64,000 nt of DNA from Pseudomonas saponiphila (GTDB lineage Bacteria > Pseudomonadota > Gammaproteobacteria > Pseudomonadales > Pseudomonadaceae). The notes beneath the pieces are model-generated. The model was not told the DNA's origin. It made no database searches and saw only the letters and a list, made by a program, of their open reading frames with translations. The position numbers were made by a program, and so were the translations under genes. The stretch covers positions 4,360,501 through 4,424,500 of the forward strand of contig NZ_FNTJ01000001.1 of NCBI RefSeq assembly GCF_900105185.1, written 5' to 3'. This document shows, in pieces, positions 38,270-47,401 of this stretch (its first letter is position 1; the number at the start of each line of letters is the position of its first letter).

Positions 38270-39652
38270 ATGCTCGACGCCATTCGTTGGGACACAGATC
38301 TGATCCGCCGCTATGACCTGGCGGGACCGCGCTACACCTCGTACCCGACCGCCGTGCAATTCAACAGCCAGGTCGGCGCCTTCGATCTGCTGCACGCCCT
38401 GCGTGACAGCCGCAAGGCCCAGCGCCCGCTGTCGCTGTACGTGCACATCCCGTTCTGCGCCAACATCTGCTACTACTGCGCCTGCAACAAGGTCATCACC
38501 AAGGATCGCAGCCGTGCCCTGCCCTACCTGCAACGCCTGGAACAGGAGATGCAACTGATCGCCTGCCACCTGGCGCCCAACCAGCGGGTCGAGCAGTTGC
38601 ACTTCGGCGGCGGCACTCCGACCTTTCTCAATCACGACGAGTTGCGCCAGCTGATGGCCTTGCTGCGCAAGCATTTCAACCTGCTCGAAGATGACTCCGG
38701 CGACTACGGTATCGAGATCGACCCTCGCGAAGCCGACTGGTCGACTATGGGTCTGCTGCGAGAGCTGGGCTTCAACCGGGTCAGCATCGGTCTACAAGAC
38801 CTGGACCCGGCCGTGCAGCGCGCAGTCAACCGCCTGCAGAGCCTGGAGGAAACCCGAGCGGTGATCGAGGCGGCTCGCACCCTGCAATTTCGCTCCATCA
38901 ACATCGACCTGATCTACGGCCTGCCCAAACAGACTGCGGAACACTTTGCCCGCACCGTGGAAGAAGTCATCAGCCTGCAGCCCGACCGGCTCTCGGTGTT
39001 CAACTACGCCCACCTGCCCGAGCGCTTCATGCCGCAACGACGGATCAACGGCAGTGAACTGCCGGCCCCGGCAGAGAAACTGGAAATGCTGCAACGCACC
39101 ATCGAACAGCTGACCGCTGCCGGTTATCGCTACATCGGCATGGACCATTTCGCCCTTCCCGATGACGAGTTGGCGATCGCCCAAGAAGAATCGACCCTAC
39201 AGCGCAACTTCCAGGGCTACACCACTCATGGCCATTGCGACCTGATCGGCTTGGGCGTTTCCGCGATCAGCCAGATCGGTGATCTCTATTGCCAGAACAG
39301 CAGCGATCTGACGCACTATCAAAATGCCTTGGCGGGCGCACAACTGGCCACTAGTCGCGGCCTGGTCTGCAATGCCGACGACCGTCTGCGCCGTGAAGTT
39401 ATTCAACAACTGATCTGCAACTTTAGTCTTAAGTTCGAAGATATAGAGAAAGCCTTCAATATCGACTTTCGCGGCTACTTCAATGAACTATGGCCGGACT
39501 TGCAGGAGATGGACGACGATGGGCTGATTCAACTAAGCCCCGAGGCCATCACCGTACTTCCGGCGGGACGCCTGTTGGTGCGTTCGGTATGCATGATCTT
39601 CGATGCTTACTTGGGGCAGCAGAATCGCCAGCGTTTTTCTCGGGTTATCTAG
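38270..39652 (+). CDS. hemN: Oxygen-independent coproporphyrinogen III dehydrogenase
   Basis: Radical-SAM enzyme of 460 residues that converts coproporphyrinogen III to protoporphyrinogen IX without oxygen, feeding haem synthesis for the cbb3 oxidases. The cluster motif C-x3-C-x2-C is seen at Cys63, Cys67 and Cys70 (PFCANICYYCACN). GGGTPTF is the SAM-binding glycine motif, spelled here as FGGGTPTFL. The start ATG 38270 has GGGGGAA upstream. The promoter has a canonical Anr site. The stop overlaps the end of the convergent small gene by 4 bases. Confidence 0.96.
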   Translation: MLDAIRWDTDLIRRYDLAGPRYTSYPTAVQFNSQVGAFDLLHALRDSRKAQRPLSLYVHIPFCANICYYCACNKVITKDRSRALPYLQRLEQEMQLIACHLAPNQRVEQLHFGGGTPTFLNHDELRQLMALLRKHFNLLEDDSGDYGIEIDPREADWSTMGLLRELGFNRVSIGLQDLDPAVQRAVNRLQSLEETRAVIEAARTLQFRSINIDLIYGLPKQTAEHFARTVEEVISLQPDRLSVFNYAHLPERFMPQRRINGSELPAPAEKLEMLQRTIEQLTAAGYRYIGMDHFALPDDELAIAQEESTLQRNFQGYTTHGHCDLIGLGVSAISQIGDLYCQNSSDLTHYQNALAGAQLATSRGLVCNADDRLRREVIQQLICNFSLKFEDIEKAFNIDFRGYFNELWPDLQEMDDDGLIQLSPEAITVLPAGRLLVRSVCMIFDAYLGQQNRQRFSRVI

Positions 39653-40128
39653 GATTTCATGAGCAAAGCAGAGGCCTTCACCACCTGCTCGGGGCTCAAG
39701 CCGGCATCCCTCATCGCCTTGGCCAATGAGGCGTTGGCGGTCAGTAATCCGCTGTTGAGGGCCGCCAGGGCCGTTTGCAGGCTGCCGATCCTGGCCTTGA
39801 CCTCATCCGGGCTCAGGCGCTTGTCGGCCATGACGGCCTGAAGCTGGGCCAGCTTTTCAGCAATCTGTTGTTGCAATTTTCTGATCATTTTGAGGAGCTT
39901 TTGAATATTTTCGGGCAGGCCGCTTTCCTCGATGTCACTGTCATCGCCCGCAGCACGGGAGGATTTCTGCAGTCCGGCCCCCGACAGCGACACTTTGACG
40001 CCCTCTCCGAGCACCGGCTCTGCAACTAATGACGAACCTCTTAGTTCATCGGCCTCGTTGCTTTTCGAAGATTCAGAAAGTAGCTGCAAGTTATTGCTGC
40101 CATTAGTAATACCGCCAACAAAGGACAT
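39649..40128 (-). CDS. Hypothetical coiled-coil protein between hemN and anr
   Basis: A 159-residue soluble protein of unknown function. The N-terminal 70 residues are Ser/Gly-rich and look disordered (MSFVGGITNGSNNLQLLSES). Residues about 75-105 form a clear coiled coil (IQKLLKMIRKLQQQIAEKL), then a helical tail with SPDEVKARIGSL and SPEQVVKASAL. There is no signal peptide or catalytic motif. A FlxA-like relation is possible but not shown. I chose ATG 40128 with GGAG about 10 bases upstream. It is divergent from anr, and PA1545 holds the same position in P. aeruginosa. Confidence 0.7.
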   Translation of the reverse strand: MSFVGGITNGSNNLQLLSESSKSNEADELRGSSLVAEPVLGEGVKVSLSGAGLQKSSRAAGDDSDIEESGLPENIQKLLKMIRKLQQQIAEKLAQLQAVMADKRLSPDEVKARIGSLQTALAALNSGLLTANASLAKAMRDAGLSPEQVVKASALLMKS

Positions 40129-40281
40129 AGTTGCGGCGCTCCAAGTTGTTTTCGTTAACAGGTTATCGACCCACAAAAGGATTGCTTTACGACTCACAGT
40201 CAATACGGCACGGACTGGCCGGAACCTCCTCCCGTGAGTTACCCTTACGGCTTATGTGTGTTTTCCCACAAGGATTCTAGA

Positions 40282-41016
40282 ATGTCCGAGCCAGTTAAAC
40301 TGCGCGCTCATAACCAGGCCCATTGCAAGGATTGCAGCCTGGCCCCTCTGTGCCTGCCACTTTCCTTGAATTTGGAAGACATGGACGCGCTGGACGAAAT
40401 CGTCAAACGTGGCCGCCCATTGAAAAAAGGCGAATTTCTGTTCCGTCAGGGTGACGGCTTCGATTCGGTGTATGCCGTGCGTTCCGGCGCCCTGAAAACC
40501 TTCAGCCTCAGCGACGGCGGCGAAGAGCAGATCACCGGTTTCCACCTGCCCAGCGAGCTGGTGGGGCTGTCCGGCATGGACACTGAAAGCCATCCGGTTT
40601 CGGCCCAGGCCCTGGAAACCACTTCGGTATGTGAAATCCCCTTCGAACGTCTCGACGAACTGGCCCTGCAACTGCCGCAACTGCGTCGCCAACTGATGCG
40701 TGTCATGAGCCGGGAAATCCGCGATGACCAGCAAATGATGCTGCTGCTGTCGAAAAAGACCGCCGACGAACGCATTGCCACCTTCCTGGTCAACCTGTCG
40801 GCCCGGTTCCGCGCCCGCGGCTTCTCGGCCAACCAGTTCCGCCTGAGCATGTCGCGCAACGAAATCGGCAACTACCTGGGCCTGGCGGTGGAAACCGTAT
40901 CCCGGGTGTTCACCCGCTTCCAGCAGAACGAACTGATTGCCGCCGAAGGCAAGGAAGTGCACATCCTCGATCCGATCCAGCTGTGCGCCCTGGCCGGGGG
41001 CTCGGTGGAAGGCTGA
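40282..41016 (+). CDS. anr: Anaerobic regulator Anr (Fnr family)
   Basis: Oxygen-sensing transcription activator of 244 residues that works as a [4Fe-4S] dimer at low oxygen. The cluster cysteines are Cys15, Cys18, Cys24 and Cys117, matching Fnr Cys20/23/29/122. A cyclic-nucleotide-type fold follows, then a helix-turn-helix with the recognition helix [11 protein letters not shown], whose Glu and Ser-Arg contact TTGAT half-sites. I chose ATG 40282 with AGGA at 7 bases. It likely controls hemN and the cco genes here through the boxes listed. No Anr box was found in its own upstream region. Confidence 0.97.
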   Translation: MSEPVKLRAHNQAHCKDCSLAPLCLPLSLNLEDMDALDEIVKRGRPLKKGEFLFRQGDGFDSVYAVRSGALKTFSLSDGGEEQITGFHLPSELVGLSGMDTESHPVSAQALETTSVCEIPFERLDELALQLPQLRRQLMRVMSREIRDDQQMMLLLSKKTADERIATFLVNLSARFRARGFSANQFRLSMSRNEIGNYLGLAVETVSRVFTRFQQNELIAAEGKEVHILDPIQLCALAGGSVEG

Positions 41017-41098
41017 TCCACGGCACTCGCGACTGAGCCAAGCCGCTCGGTCGCGGCTATACTGGCGCGGCCCAAATTGCCCGCCAGGACACCTGCAG

Positions 41099-41647
41099 AT
41101 GGCCTTCGATTCCTTTGACATCAAATCCCTAATCCGCCCCGTCGTCGACTTCCCGAAACCCGGGGTGATCTTCCGTGACATCACTCCCTTGTTCCAGTCT
41201 CCCCGGGCCCTACGCCTGGTGGCCGACAGTTTCGCCCAGCGTTATGTCGAAGCAGACTTCAGCCACATCGGCGCCATGGATGCCCGAGGCTTCCTGATCG
41301 GCTCGATCATCGCCTACCAGTTGAACAAACCACTGATTCTGTTCCGCAAACAGGGCAAGCTGCCGGCCGATGTGCTGGCCGAGGGTTACCAGACCGAGTA
41401 CGGCGAAGCCTTCTTGGAGGTGCATGCCGACAGCCTGTGCGAAGGCGACTCGGTGTTGATGTTCGATGACCTGATCGCCACCGGCGGCACCCTGATCGCC
41501 GCCGCCAACCTGGTACGCCGCATGGGCGCGAAGATCTACGAGGCCGCCGCCATTATCGACCTGCCGGAACTGGGAGGCTCGCAGAAGCTGGAAGACATGG
41601 GCATCCCGACTTTTTGCCTGACCCAGTTCTCTCTGAGCGAACGCTGA
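41099..41647 (+). CDS. apt: Adenine phosphoribosyltransferase
   Basis: Purine salvage enzyme of 182 residues that makes AMP from adenine and PRPP. The PRPP-binding loop reads [14 protein letters not shown], and the N-terminal [15 protein letters not shown] is the adenine-binding signature of Apt. I placed the start at ATG 41099 ([14 protein letters not shown]), preceded by AGGACACCTGCAG. The gene follows anr after about 80 bases. Confidence 0.95.
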   Translation: MAFDSFDIKSLIRPVVDFPKPGVIFRDITPLFQSPRALRLVADSFAQRYVEADFSHIGAMDARGFLIGSIIAYQLNKPLILFRKQGKLPADVLAEGYQTEYGEAFLEVHADSLCEGDSVLMFDDLIATGGTLIAAANLVRRMGAKIYEAAAIIDLPELGGSQKLEDMGIPTFCLTQFSLSER

Positions 41648-41754
41648 AGCCAACACCGACAGTCGCCCCCTGCTGCCTGCCGGTGCCGGCCCGATTGCTC
41701 AACCTGCTTGTCTGAGTAGAAGAACGACAAACTGCTACTGATTCCAGCGTGCGA

Positions 41755-42903
41755 CTAGAGCCCCATCTGCTTGCTGATGATTTCGTTCATCACTTCGCGG
41801 GTGCCGCCGCCAATGGAGAGGATGCGGTTATCCCGATACAGGCGTTCCACCAGACTATCGCGCATGTAGCCCATGCCGCCGAGTATCTGCACCGCATCGT
41901 GGGTGATACGGTCGGCGGTGTCGGTGGCGAAGTTCTTGGCCATGGAAATCTCCTTGATCACGCTTTTGCCAGCAGCCATCTGCGCTGCCTGGCGATAGGT
42001 GAATTCCCGGGACACCTCAAGGGCCGTGGCCATCTCCGCCAGACGATGCTTGAGCACCTGGAACTTGGCGATGGGCTTGCCGAACGCCTCGCGCTCCCGG
42101 GCCCACTTCAGGCTCTCCTCCAGTGCCATCTGCGCGGTCATGTTGGCCATCAGCGCCAGGGCCAGGCGCTCGCTCTGAAAGTTGCCCATGATGCAGGCAA
42201 AGCCCATGTCCTGGGCACCGATCAGGTTGCCCACCGGCACCCGACAATCGTCGAAGAACAGCTCGGCGGTATCCGAGGCCCACCAGCCCATCTTTTTCAG
42301 CTGCCGGCCCACCGTGAAGCCGGGACTGCCCTTCTCGATCAGCAGCAGGCTGATGCCGCCATAGCCCGGTTCTCCGGTGCGCACCGCGACGGTGTAGTAA
42401 TCGGCGCGCACGCCGCTGGTAATGAAGGTCTTGCTGCCGCTGACCCGATAATGATCACCGTCGCGCACGGCACGGGTCTGCAGGTTGGCCACATCCGATC
42501 CGCCACTGGGCTCGGTCACCGCCAGCGCGCAGGTCTTCTCTCCGGACAGCACCTGGGGCACAACCCGCTGGCGCACTTCGGGACGGGCCCATTTGACGAT
42601 GGGCGGCAGGCCGATATCCAGTGACCCCAGTCCTGCCACCAAGCCGCCGGAGCCGCAGCGCATCAACTCTTCGCTGGCGGCGATCTTGGCGAACAGATCA
42701 CCTTCGTGACTGCCGCCCAGGGCTTCGGGATAGCCGATACCGAGAATCCCGGCGGCACCGGCCTTGAGATACAGCTCACGGGGAAAGCTTTCGGCCTCCT
42801 CCCACTGCTGGATCTCGGGGAGAATTTCGCGCTCGACGAAACGTCGCACGCTGTCGCGGACCAACTGGTGGCTGGGATCGAAGTATTCCTGGCAGGCAGA
42901 CAT
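41755..42903 (-). CDS. Acyl-CoA dehydrogenase
   Basis: FAD enzyme of 382 residues for alpha,beta-oxidation of an acyl-CoA. FAD-binding signatures are visible as LAVTEPSGGSDVANL and KTFITSGVRADYYTVAVR. The C-terminal region has QILGGMGYM and the short-chain-type ending YRDNRILSIGGGTREVMN. The base glutamate was not assigned with certainty; the substrate is unknown. ATG 42903 has GAGGAG at 7 bases. It is the PA1535 equivalent by position. It stands on its own between apt and recR. Confidence 0.9.
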   Translation of the reverse strand: MSACQEYFDPSHQLVRDSVRRFVEREILPEIQQWEEAESFPRELYLKAGAAGILGIGYPEALGGSHEGDLFAKIAASEELMRCGSGGLVAGLGSLDIGLPPIVKWARPEVRQRVVPQVLSGEKTCALAVTEPSGGSDVANLQTRAVRDGDHYRVSGSKTFITSGVRADYYTVAVRTGEPGYGGISLLLIEKGSPGFTVGRQLKKMGWWASDTAELFFDDCRVPVGNLIGAQDMGFACIMGNFQSERLALALMANMTAQMALEESLKWAREREAFGKPIAKFQVLKHRLAEMATALEVSREFTYRQAAQMAAGKSVIKEISMAKNFATDTADRITHDAVQILGGMGYMRDSLVERLYRDNRILSIGGGTREVMNEIISKQMGL

Positions 42904-42977
42904 CGGCAAGCTCCTCTGAAGGGTCGAGGGAACTTACCAAGCGCTTGCTTGGTTTTCAAGACGATCCGTATCTCCGC

Positions 42978-43019
42978 GCCAGCCGGTAAGCCGGCTCTGG
43001 CCAACGAAGGCTACAGGGC
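42978..43019. repeat. Single degenerate REP unit
   Basis: GCCAGCCGGTAAGCCGGCTC with a following CTACAGGG tail resembles the CCGGCAAGCCGG REP core with changes. It lies between recR and the acyl-CoA dehydrogenase gene. Confidence 0.45.
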
Positions 43020-43613
43020 TATGGGTTTGCGACCGGCAAAGGAGTGGGCCAGGGTGCCGCCGTCCACCAGCTCCAGCTCGCCACCCAGCGGCACGCCATG
43101 GGCGATGCGCGAGGTGATCAGGCCTTTGTTGGTCAGCAGTTGGGCAATGTAGTGGGCCGTGGCTTCGCCCTCTACCGTCGGGTTGGTGGCCAGGATGACC
43201 TCGGTAAAGCTGCCCTGCTCCTCAATCCGCGCCAACAACTGCGGAATGCCGATGGCTTCCGGGCCCAGGCCATCCAGAGGCGACAAATGGCCCTTGAGCA
43301 CGAAGTAACGACCGCGATAGCCGGTCTGCTCCACCGCATAGACATCCATAGGACCTTCCACCACGCACAGCAGCGTGTCATCACGGCGCGGATCGGCACA
43401 TTGCGGGCACAGTTCGTCTTCGGTCAGGGTCCGGCATTGACGGCAGTGCCCGACCCCCTCCATGGCCTGGCTCAGGGCCTGGGCCAGACGCAAGCCGCCG
43501 CTGCGATCACGCTCAAGCAGTTGCAAGGCCATGCGCTGGGCGGTTTTCTGACCCACGCCTGGCAAAGTGCGCAGGGCGTCGATCAGTTGGCGAATCAGGG
43601 GGCTGAAGCTCAT
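43011..43613 (-). CDS. recR: Recombination protein RecR
   Basis: Zinc-finger and Toprim protein of 200 residues that loads RecA with RecFO at gaps. Visible parts are the helix-hairpin-helix ([17 protein letters not shown]), the C4 zinc finger ([16 protein letters not shown]) and the Toprim start ([14 protein letters not shown]). I chose ATG 43613 ([10 protein letters not shown]). Here recR is set apart from ybaB by 379 bases, whereas dnaX-ybaB-recR is usually tight. Confidence 0.95.
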   Translation of the reverse strand: MSFSPLIRQLIDALRTLPGVGQKTAQRMALQLLERDRSGGLRLAQALSQAMEGVGHCRQCRTLTEDELCPQCADPRRDDTLLCVVEGPMDVYAVEQTGYRGRYFVLKGHLSPLDGLGPEAIGIPQLLARIEEQGSFTEVILATNPTVEGEATAHYIAQLLTNKGLITSRIAHGVPLGGELELVDGGTLAHSFAGRKPIAL

Positions 43614-43670
43614 GGGCAAAGGTCCGACAAAACGACGAGACGCGGTTTATACCCGCGCCTCGGCATAGCG

Positions 43671-43810
43671 TCAAATGCTCGCGTCCGGCGCAACCTTGAC
43701 CATCAGCTTGCCGAAGTTGCCGCCCTCCAACAGACCGATGAAGGCTTCGCGCCCCCGGGGCGCCATGGCCCTGATGAATTGCGGATGACGGTCGCCGTAC
43801 CCGCTTGGCC
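43671..43810 (-). pseudogene. C-terminal remnant, possibly of an MDR-type NADP-dependent oxidoreductase
   Basis: Reading the minus strand toward a TGA at 43671-43673 gives about 44 residues ending GREAFIGLLEGGNFGKLMVK. A C-terminal 'F-x-GLL-x-G-x-NFGK' pattern is typical of the CurA/YncB-like NADP-dependent oxidoreductases. Upstream the frame becomes unlike any family and no start or cofactor domain remains, so this looks like a decayed gene with only the tail left. Identification rests on a short stretch and is tentative. Confidence 0.4.
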
Positions 43811-43934
43811 AACAAGACGCACTGCAACAGCGGCAGGCGATCTGGCTTCAAGGATTGGCGAGGACGGTATAGGGCGCAGCCTCCCCAAAGGGACAATGAG
43901 GTTCACTCCTTCCAAGCGGGGTTGTTCGACGGCA

Positions 43935-43962
43935 CAAAAAAGCCAGGCTCGAAGCCTGGCTT
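43935..43962 (-). terminator. Terminator of dnaX-ybaB
   Basis: On the minus strand AGCCAGGC, loop, GCCTGGCT is followed by TTTTTTG. It follows the ybaB stop by about 30 bases and separates it from recR. Confidence 0.8.
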
Positions 43963-43992
43963 GTGTGCATCCATCCGAAGCGCCGGGGCGAA

Positions 43993-44331
43993 TCAGAACG
44001 GCAGCTTCATGCCTGGAGGCAGTTGCATGCCGGCGGTCATGCCGGACATTTTTTCCTGGCTGTTGGACTCGATCTTGCGCACGGCATCGTTGACCGCCGC
44101 AGCAAACAGGTCTTCCAGCACTTCACGGTCATCTTCGCTGACGCCTTCGAGCAGGCTCGGGTCGATGCTTACGCGCTTGATGTCGTGACGACCGGTCATG
44201 ACCACAGTGACCATGTCGCCGCCGGCCTTGCCGGTGACTTCAGCGTTGGCCAGTTCTTCCTGCATCTTGGCCATTTTTTCCTGCATCTGCTGTGCCTGCT
44301 TCATCAGGCCGGCCATGCCACCTTTCATCAT
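43993..44331 (-). CDS. YbaB/EbfC family nucleoid-associated protein
   Basis: A 112-residue DNA-binding protein with Met/Gln-rich helices ([19 protein letters not shown]) followed by the conserved core [30 protein letters not shown]. It usually sits between dnaX and recR. GAGG precedes ATG 44331 by 8 bases. It starts 66 bases after dnaX on the same strand and ends at a strong terminator. Confidence 0.92.
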   Translation of the reverse strand: MMKGGMAGLMKQAQQMQEKMAKMQEELANAEVTGKAGGDMVTVVMTGRHDIKRVSIDPSLLEGVSEDDREVLEDLFAAAVNDAVRKIESNSQEKMSGMTAGMQLPPGMKLPF

Positions 44332-44397
44332 GGGAATTACCTCAAAGTACGGGGATGGAAACAGCGCCCGGCTCGCGGCCCGACGCCCTTTAAGCAA

Positions 44398-46491
44398 TCA
44401 ACCCTGCGCGGCCGGGGCCTCGACAGGTTCAATAGTATCGTGGCGCACCAAGGCGCCGAACTCCTGGACCATCTGCTGGATGAACGGATCGCCGTGGATC
44501 GAATCCTCCGCCTCGCGCTGACGGTCGGCGCGGCGCCGTGAAGCCGCCTGGGCCGGGGTTTCCTGCTCGGGCTTGATCAGCTCGATGGCCAAGTTCAGGG
44601 TGCGGCCATGGTACTGGTTCAACGCATCGTTGAGGCGCCGCTGCTGAGTGGCGTTGAACAGCGCGCTATGGGCCGGGTCCAGGTGCAGCAGCCAATTGTC
44701 GCCATCCACAGCCATCAAGGTGCAGTTGGCAGCGATGCTACCGGTCATGCCGGAAATCGGCAGCTTCGGAAACAGTTCCAGCCACTCCAGGGCCAGGCCG
44801 GTGGCCGGCTTGGCGGCGGGCTCCGGCTCGGGTTCCGGGGCCGGTTCGGCGGCGTGCTCACTGGCCAGCTCGTCGAGGTAGCTGTAGGCCGAATCCATGT
44901 CCGGCTCGATGTAGTCCTCGTCCAGGGGCGGTTCGTCGTCCAGGTCGATTCCCGGTGTGGCGGCATCGACTTCGGCCACGCTCGGCTCGGGCACCGGCGC
45001 ACTGACCCACTCCGGCGCGTCCGGCACCACGCTGTCCGGTGCAGGAGTCGGCATCGGCGTCAGCTCGGGCTGTTCGGCCACCACATCCAGCAGCGGCTCC
45101 ACAGCAGCCTGCTGCTCGGCCGGCGGTTCTACCGGATCATTCCAAGGCAGGTCGATCACTTCTTCAGCGACCGCCGGCTCTGGTTCAACGACCAGCGCTT
45201 GAGTCACCTCCGGCACGACAGGCACGGGAGCGGCCACTGGCACTGGCACTGGAATGGACGCGGCAGCCGCGACCGGCGCGCTGGCAATCGGAGCAACGGC
45301 AGCCACAGGCACCGCAGGAGCGGGTGCCGCCACGGCTTGGGCGGAATCAACTGTGGCCTGGCTGATCCCCACTGGCTTTAGCGGCTGTCTCGGCGCATCC
45401 GCGGTATCCGCCGGGCGGAAGGCCAGCATCCGCAGCAGGACCATCTCGAAGCCCCCTCGCGGGTCCGGCGCCAAGGGCAGGTCGCGGCGGCCGATCAGGC
45501 CCATCTGGTAATAGAACTGTACGTCTTCGGCCGGCAGCGCCTGGGCCAGGGCCAGCACCCGATCACGGTCGCCATGACCGTTGTCGACCCCTTCCGGCAG
45601 GGCCTGGGCGATCGCTACCCGATGCAGCACGTTGAGAATTTCCGAGAGTACGCCGTTCCAGTCCGGGCCTTGCTCCGCCAGATGACGCACCGCTTCCAGC
45701 AGCGCCTTGGCGTCGCCATTGATCAAAGCATGCAGCACGTCGTAGACCTGGCCATGATCGAGGGTGCCGAGCATGGCCCGCACATCGGCGGCCATGACCT
45801 TGCCCTCACCGAAGGCGATGGCCTGGTCGGTCAGGCTCATGGCATCGCGCATCGAGCCGTCGGCGGCGCGGCCCAGCAGCCACAGCGCATCGTCCTCGAA
45901 CGGCACGTTCTCCACGCCCAGCACATGGCTGAGGTGCTCCACCACGCGCTCGGGGGTCATGTTTTTCAGGGAAAACTGCAGGCAACGCGACAGGATGGTC
46001 GCCGGCAGCTTCTGTGGATCGGTGGTCGCCAGGATGAACTTGACGTAGGGCGGCGGCTCTTCAAGGGTCTTGAGCAATGCGTTGAACGAGTGACTGGAAA
46101 GCATGTGCACTTCGTCGATCAGATAGACCTTGAAGCGCCCGCGGCTCGGTGCGTACTGCACGTTGTCCAGCAGTTCACGGGTGTCCTCGACCTTGGTCCG
46201 GCTCGCGGCGTCGATCTCGATCAGGTCGACGAAACGCCCCTCATCGATCTCGCAGCACACCGAGCAGGTGCCGCACGGCGTGGAAGTGATGCCTGTTTCA
46301 CAGTTCAGGCATTTGGCAATGATCCGCGCGATGGTGGTCTTGCCCACCCCGCGGGTGCCGGTAAACAGGTAGGCGTGGTGCAGCCGCTGGCTGTCCAAGG
46401 CATTGATCAGAGCCTTGAGCACATGGGTCTGGCCGACCATTTCGCGGAACGAGCGCGGACGCCATTTACGTGCAAGAACCTGATAACTCAT
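44398..46491 (-). CDS. dnaX: DNA polymerase III subunits gamma/tau
   Basis: Clamp-loader ATPase of 697 residues. Walker A is GTRGVGKT (residues 45-52); zinc cysteines are Cys64, Cys73, Cys76 and Cys79; the DEVHMLS motif and a sensor region follow. Residues about 370-590 form a low-complexity Ala/Pro/Val/Glu linker before the C-terminal tau domain that binds DnaB and Pol III alpha. I saw no A-rich slippery heptamer near codons 380-460, so gamma, if made, may not arise by E. coli-type frameshifting. ATG 46491 starts MSYQVLARKWRP. Confidence 0.95.
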   Translation of the reverse strand: MSYQVLARKWRPRSFREMVGQTHVLKALINALDSQRLHHAYLFTGTRGVGKTTIARIIAKCLNCETGITSTPCGTCSVCCEIDEGRFVDLIEIDAASRTKVEDTRELLDNVQYAPSRGRFKVYLIDEVHMLSSHSFNALLKTLEEPPPYVKFILATTDPQKLPATILSRCLQFSLKNMTPERVVEHLSHVLGVENVPFEDDALWLLGRAADGSMRDAMSLTDQAIAFGEGKVMAADVRAMLGTLDHGQVYDVLHALINGDAKALLEAVRHLAEQGPDWNGVLSEILNVLHRVAIAQALPEGVDNGHGDRDRVLALAQALPAEDVQFYYQMGLIGRRDLPLAPDPRGGFEMVLLRMLAFRPADTADAPRQPLKPVGISQATVDSAQAVAAPAPAVPVAAVAPIASAPVAAAASIPVPVPVAAPVPVVPEVTQALVVEPEPAVAEEVIDLPWNDPVEPPAEQQAAVEPLLDVVAEQPELTPMPTPAPDSVVPDAPEWVSAPVPEPSVAEVDAATPGIDLDDEPPLDEDYIEPDMDSAYSYLDELASEHAAEPAPEPEPEPAAKPATGLALEWLELFPKLPISGMTGSIAANCTLMAVDGDNWLLHLDPAHSALFNATQQRRLNDALNQYHGRTLNLAIELIKPEQETPAQAASRRRADRQREAEDSIHGDPFIQQMVQEFGALVRHDTIEPVEAPAAQG

Positions 46492-46630
46492 CGAAAACCG
46501 TCGCAACTGGAAAGCGGAAGCCGGTAATGCTAGCGGAGCAAGGGCGAAATTGCATCCGGCGCGCTTGTCTAATCTGTCTAAGCTGCATTTTGCCAAGGAT
46601 GGCTCGGCCGTTTTAACCGTGGGAGACCCT

Positions 46631-47401
46631 ATGCGTTTGACCTGGAGCGCCCTGCTGCTGTTGAGCGCCAGCCTGGAAGCCGCCGAGGCGCCTTTACGCT
46701 TTGTGATTGCCGACAGCTGGGCCATGCCGAGCATCGAGATCGAAGGCGAGCAACCCACCTCAGGCATCCTTTACGACACCATGAACAGCCTGGCCCGCCA
46801 CCTGGGCACCCGCCCCGAGTTTCACGTCCTGGCCCGGGCCCGGGTGCAGAACGCCATGGCCCAGGGCGAGGTCGACATACGCTGCTTCGCCGCCCAGGCC
46901 TGGCTGCCGAACCTGTCCGGGGACTATCTGTGGAGCGTGCCGCTGTTCGTGCAACGCAACCTGCTGGTAAGCGACCACCCGCATCAGGCTCCGCTCAATC
47001 CCCAGGACTTGCCGACGCAGCACATCGGCACCGTGCTGAGCTACACCTACACCGCCCTGCAACCGCTGTTCGACAGTGCCCGGCTGATTCGTGACGATGC
47101 GCGCAACGAGGAGCAGGTCCTGCAAAAACTCCAGGTCGGGCGCTATCACTACGCAATCGCCAGCCAATGGACCCTGGACTGGTTCAACAAGACCCAGGCC
47201 TCCGGCAAACCGCTGCACCGCGTCGCGCTGCTGCAGGAGCAGGCCGTGAGCTGCTACGTGCGTAACGACCCGGCAGTGCCGGCCCGGCGCATCCTGCGCG
47301 CCCTGCTGCAGATGAAAATGTCCGGCGAAATCGATGCCATCGTCCAGCGCTACGTCGAACCGATGTCCAGTGCCAGCACCTCCGACGCCGCCGGCCCCTG
47401 A
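46631..47401 (+). CDS. Periplasmic substrate-binding protein (SBP_bac_3 type)
   Basis: A 256-residue protein with a short signal peptide (MRLTWSALLLLSASLEAAEA) and the fold of family-3 solute-binding proteins: APLRFVIADSW at the start, SGILYDTMNSLARHLG, and a late segment RRILRALLQMKMSGEIDAIV. There is no permease or ATPase nearby, so it may be a stand-alone sensor rather than a transporter part. GGGAGA precedes ATG 46631. It is divergent from dnaX, and its last 52 bases overlap the convergent PAS-GGDEF-EAL gene. Confidence 0.8.
   Translation: MRLTWSALLLLSASLEAAEAPLRFVIADSWAMPSIEIEGEQPTSGILYDTMNSLARHLGTRPEFHVLARARVQNAMAQGEVDIRCFAAQAWLPNLSGDYLWSVPLFVQRNLLVSDHPHQAPLNPQDLPTQHIGTVLSYTYTALQPLFDSARLIRDDARNEEQVLQKLQVGRYHYAIASQWTLDWFNKTQASGKPLHRVALLQEQAVSCYVRNDPAVPARRILRALLQMKMSGEIDAIVQRYVEPMSSASTSDAAGP

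Larger units (their letters stand above)
43614..43992. other. Gap between recR and ybaB with a gene remnant
   Basis: The stretch holds the ybaB terminator (43935-43962) and a minus-strand coding remnant (43671-43810). Bases 43815-43930 carry no protein I recognise in any frame. Confidence 0.5.
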
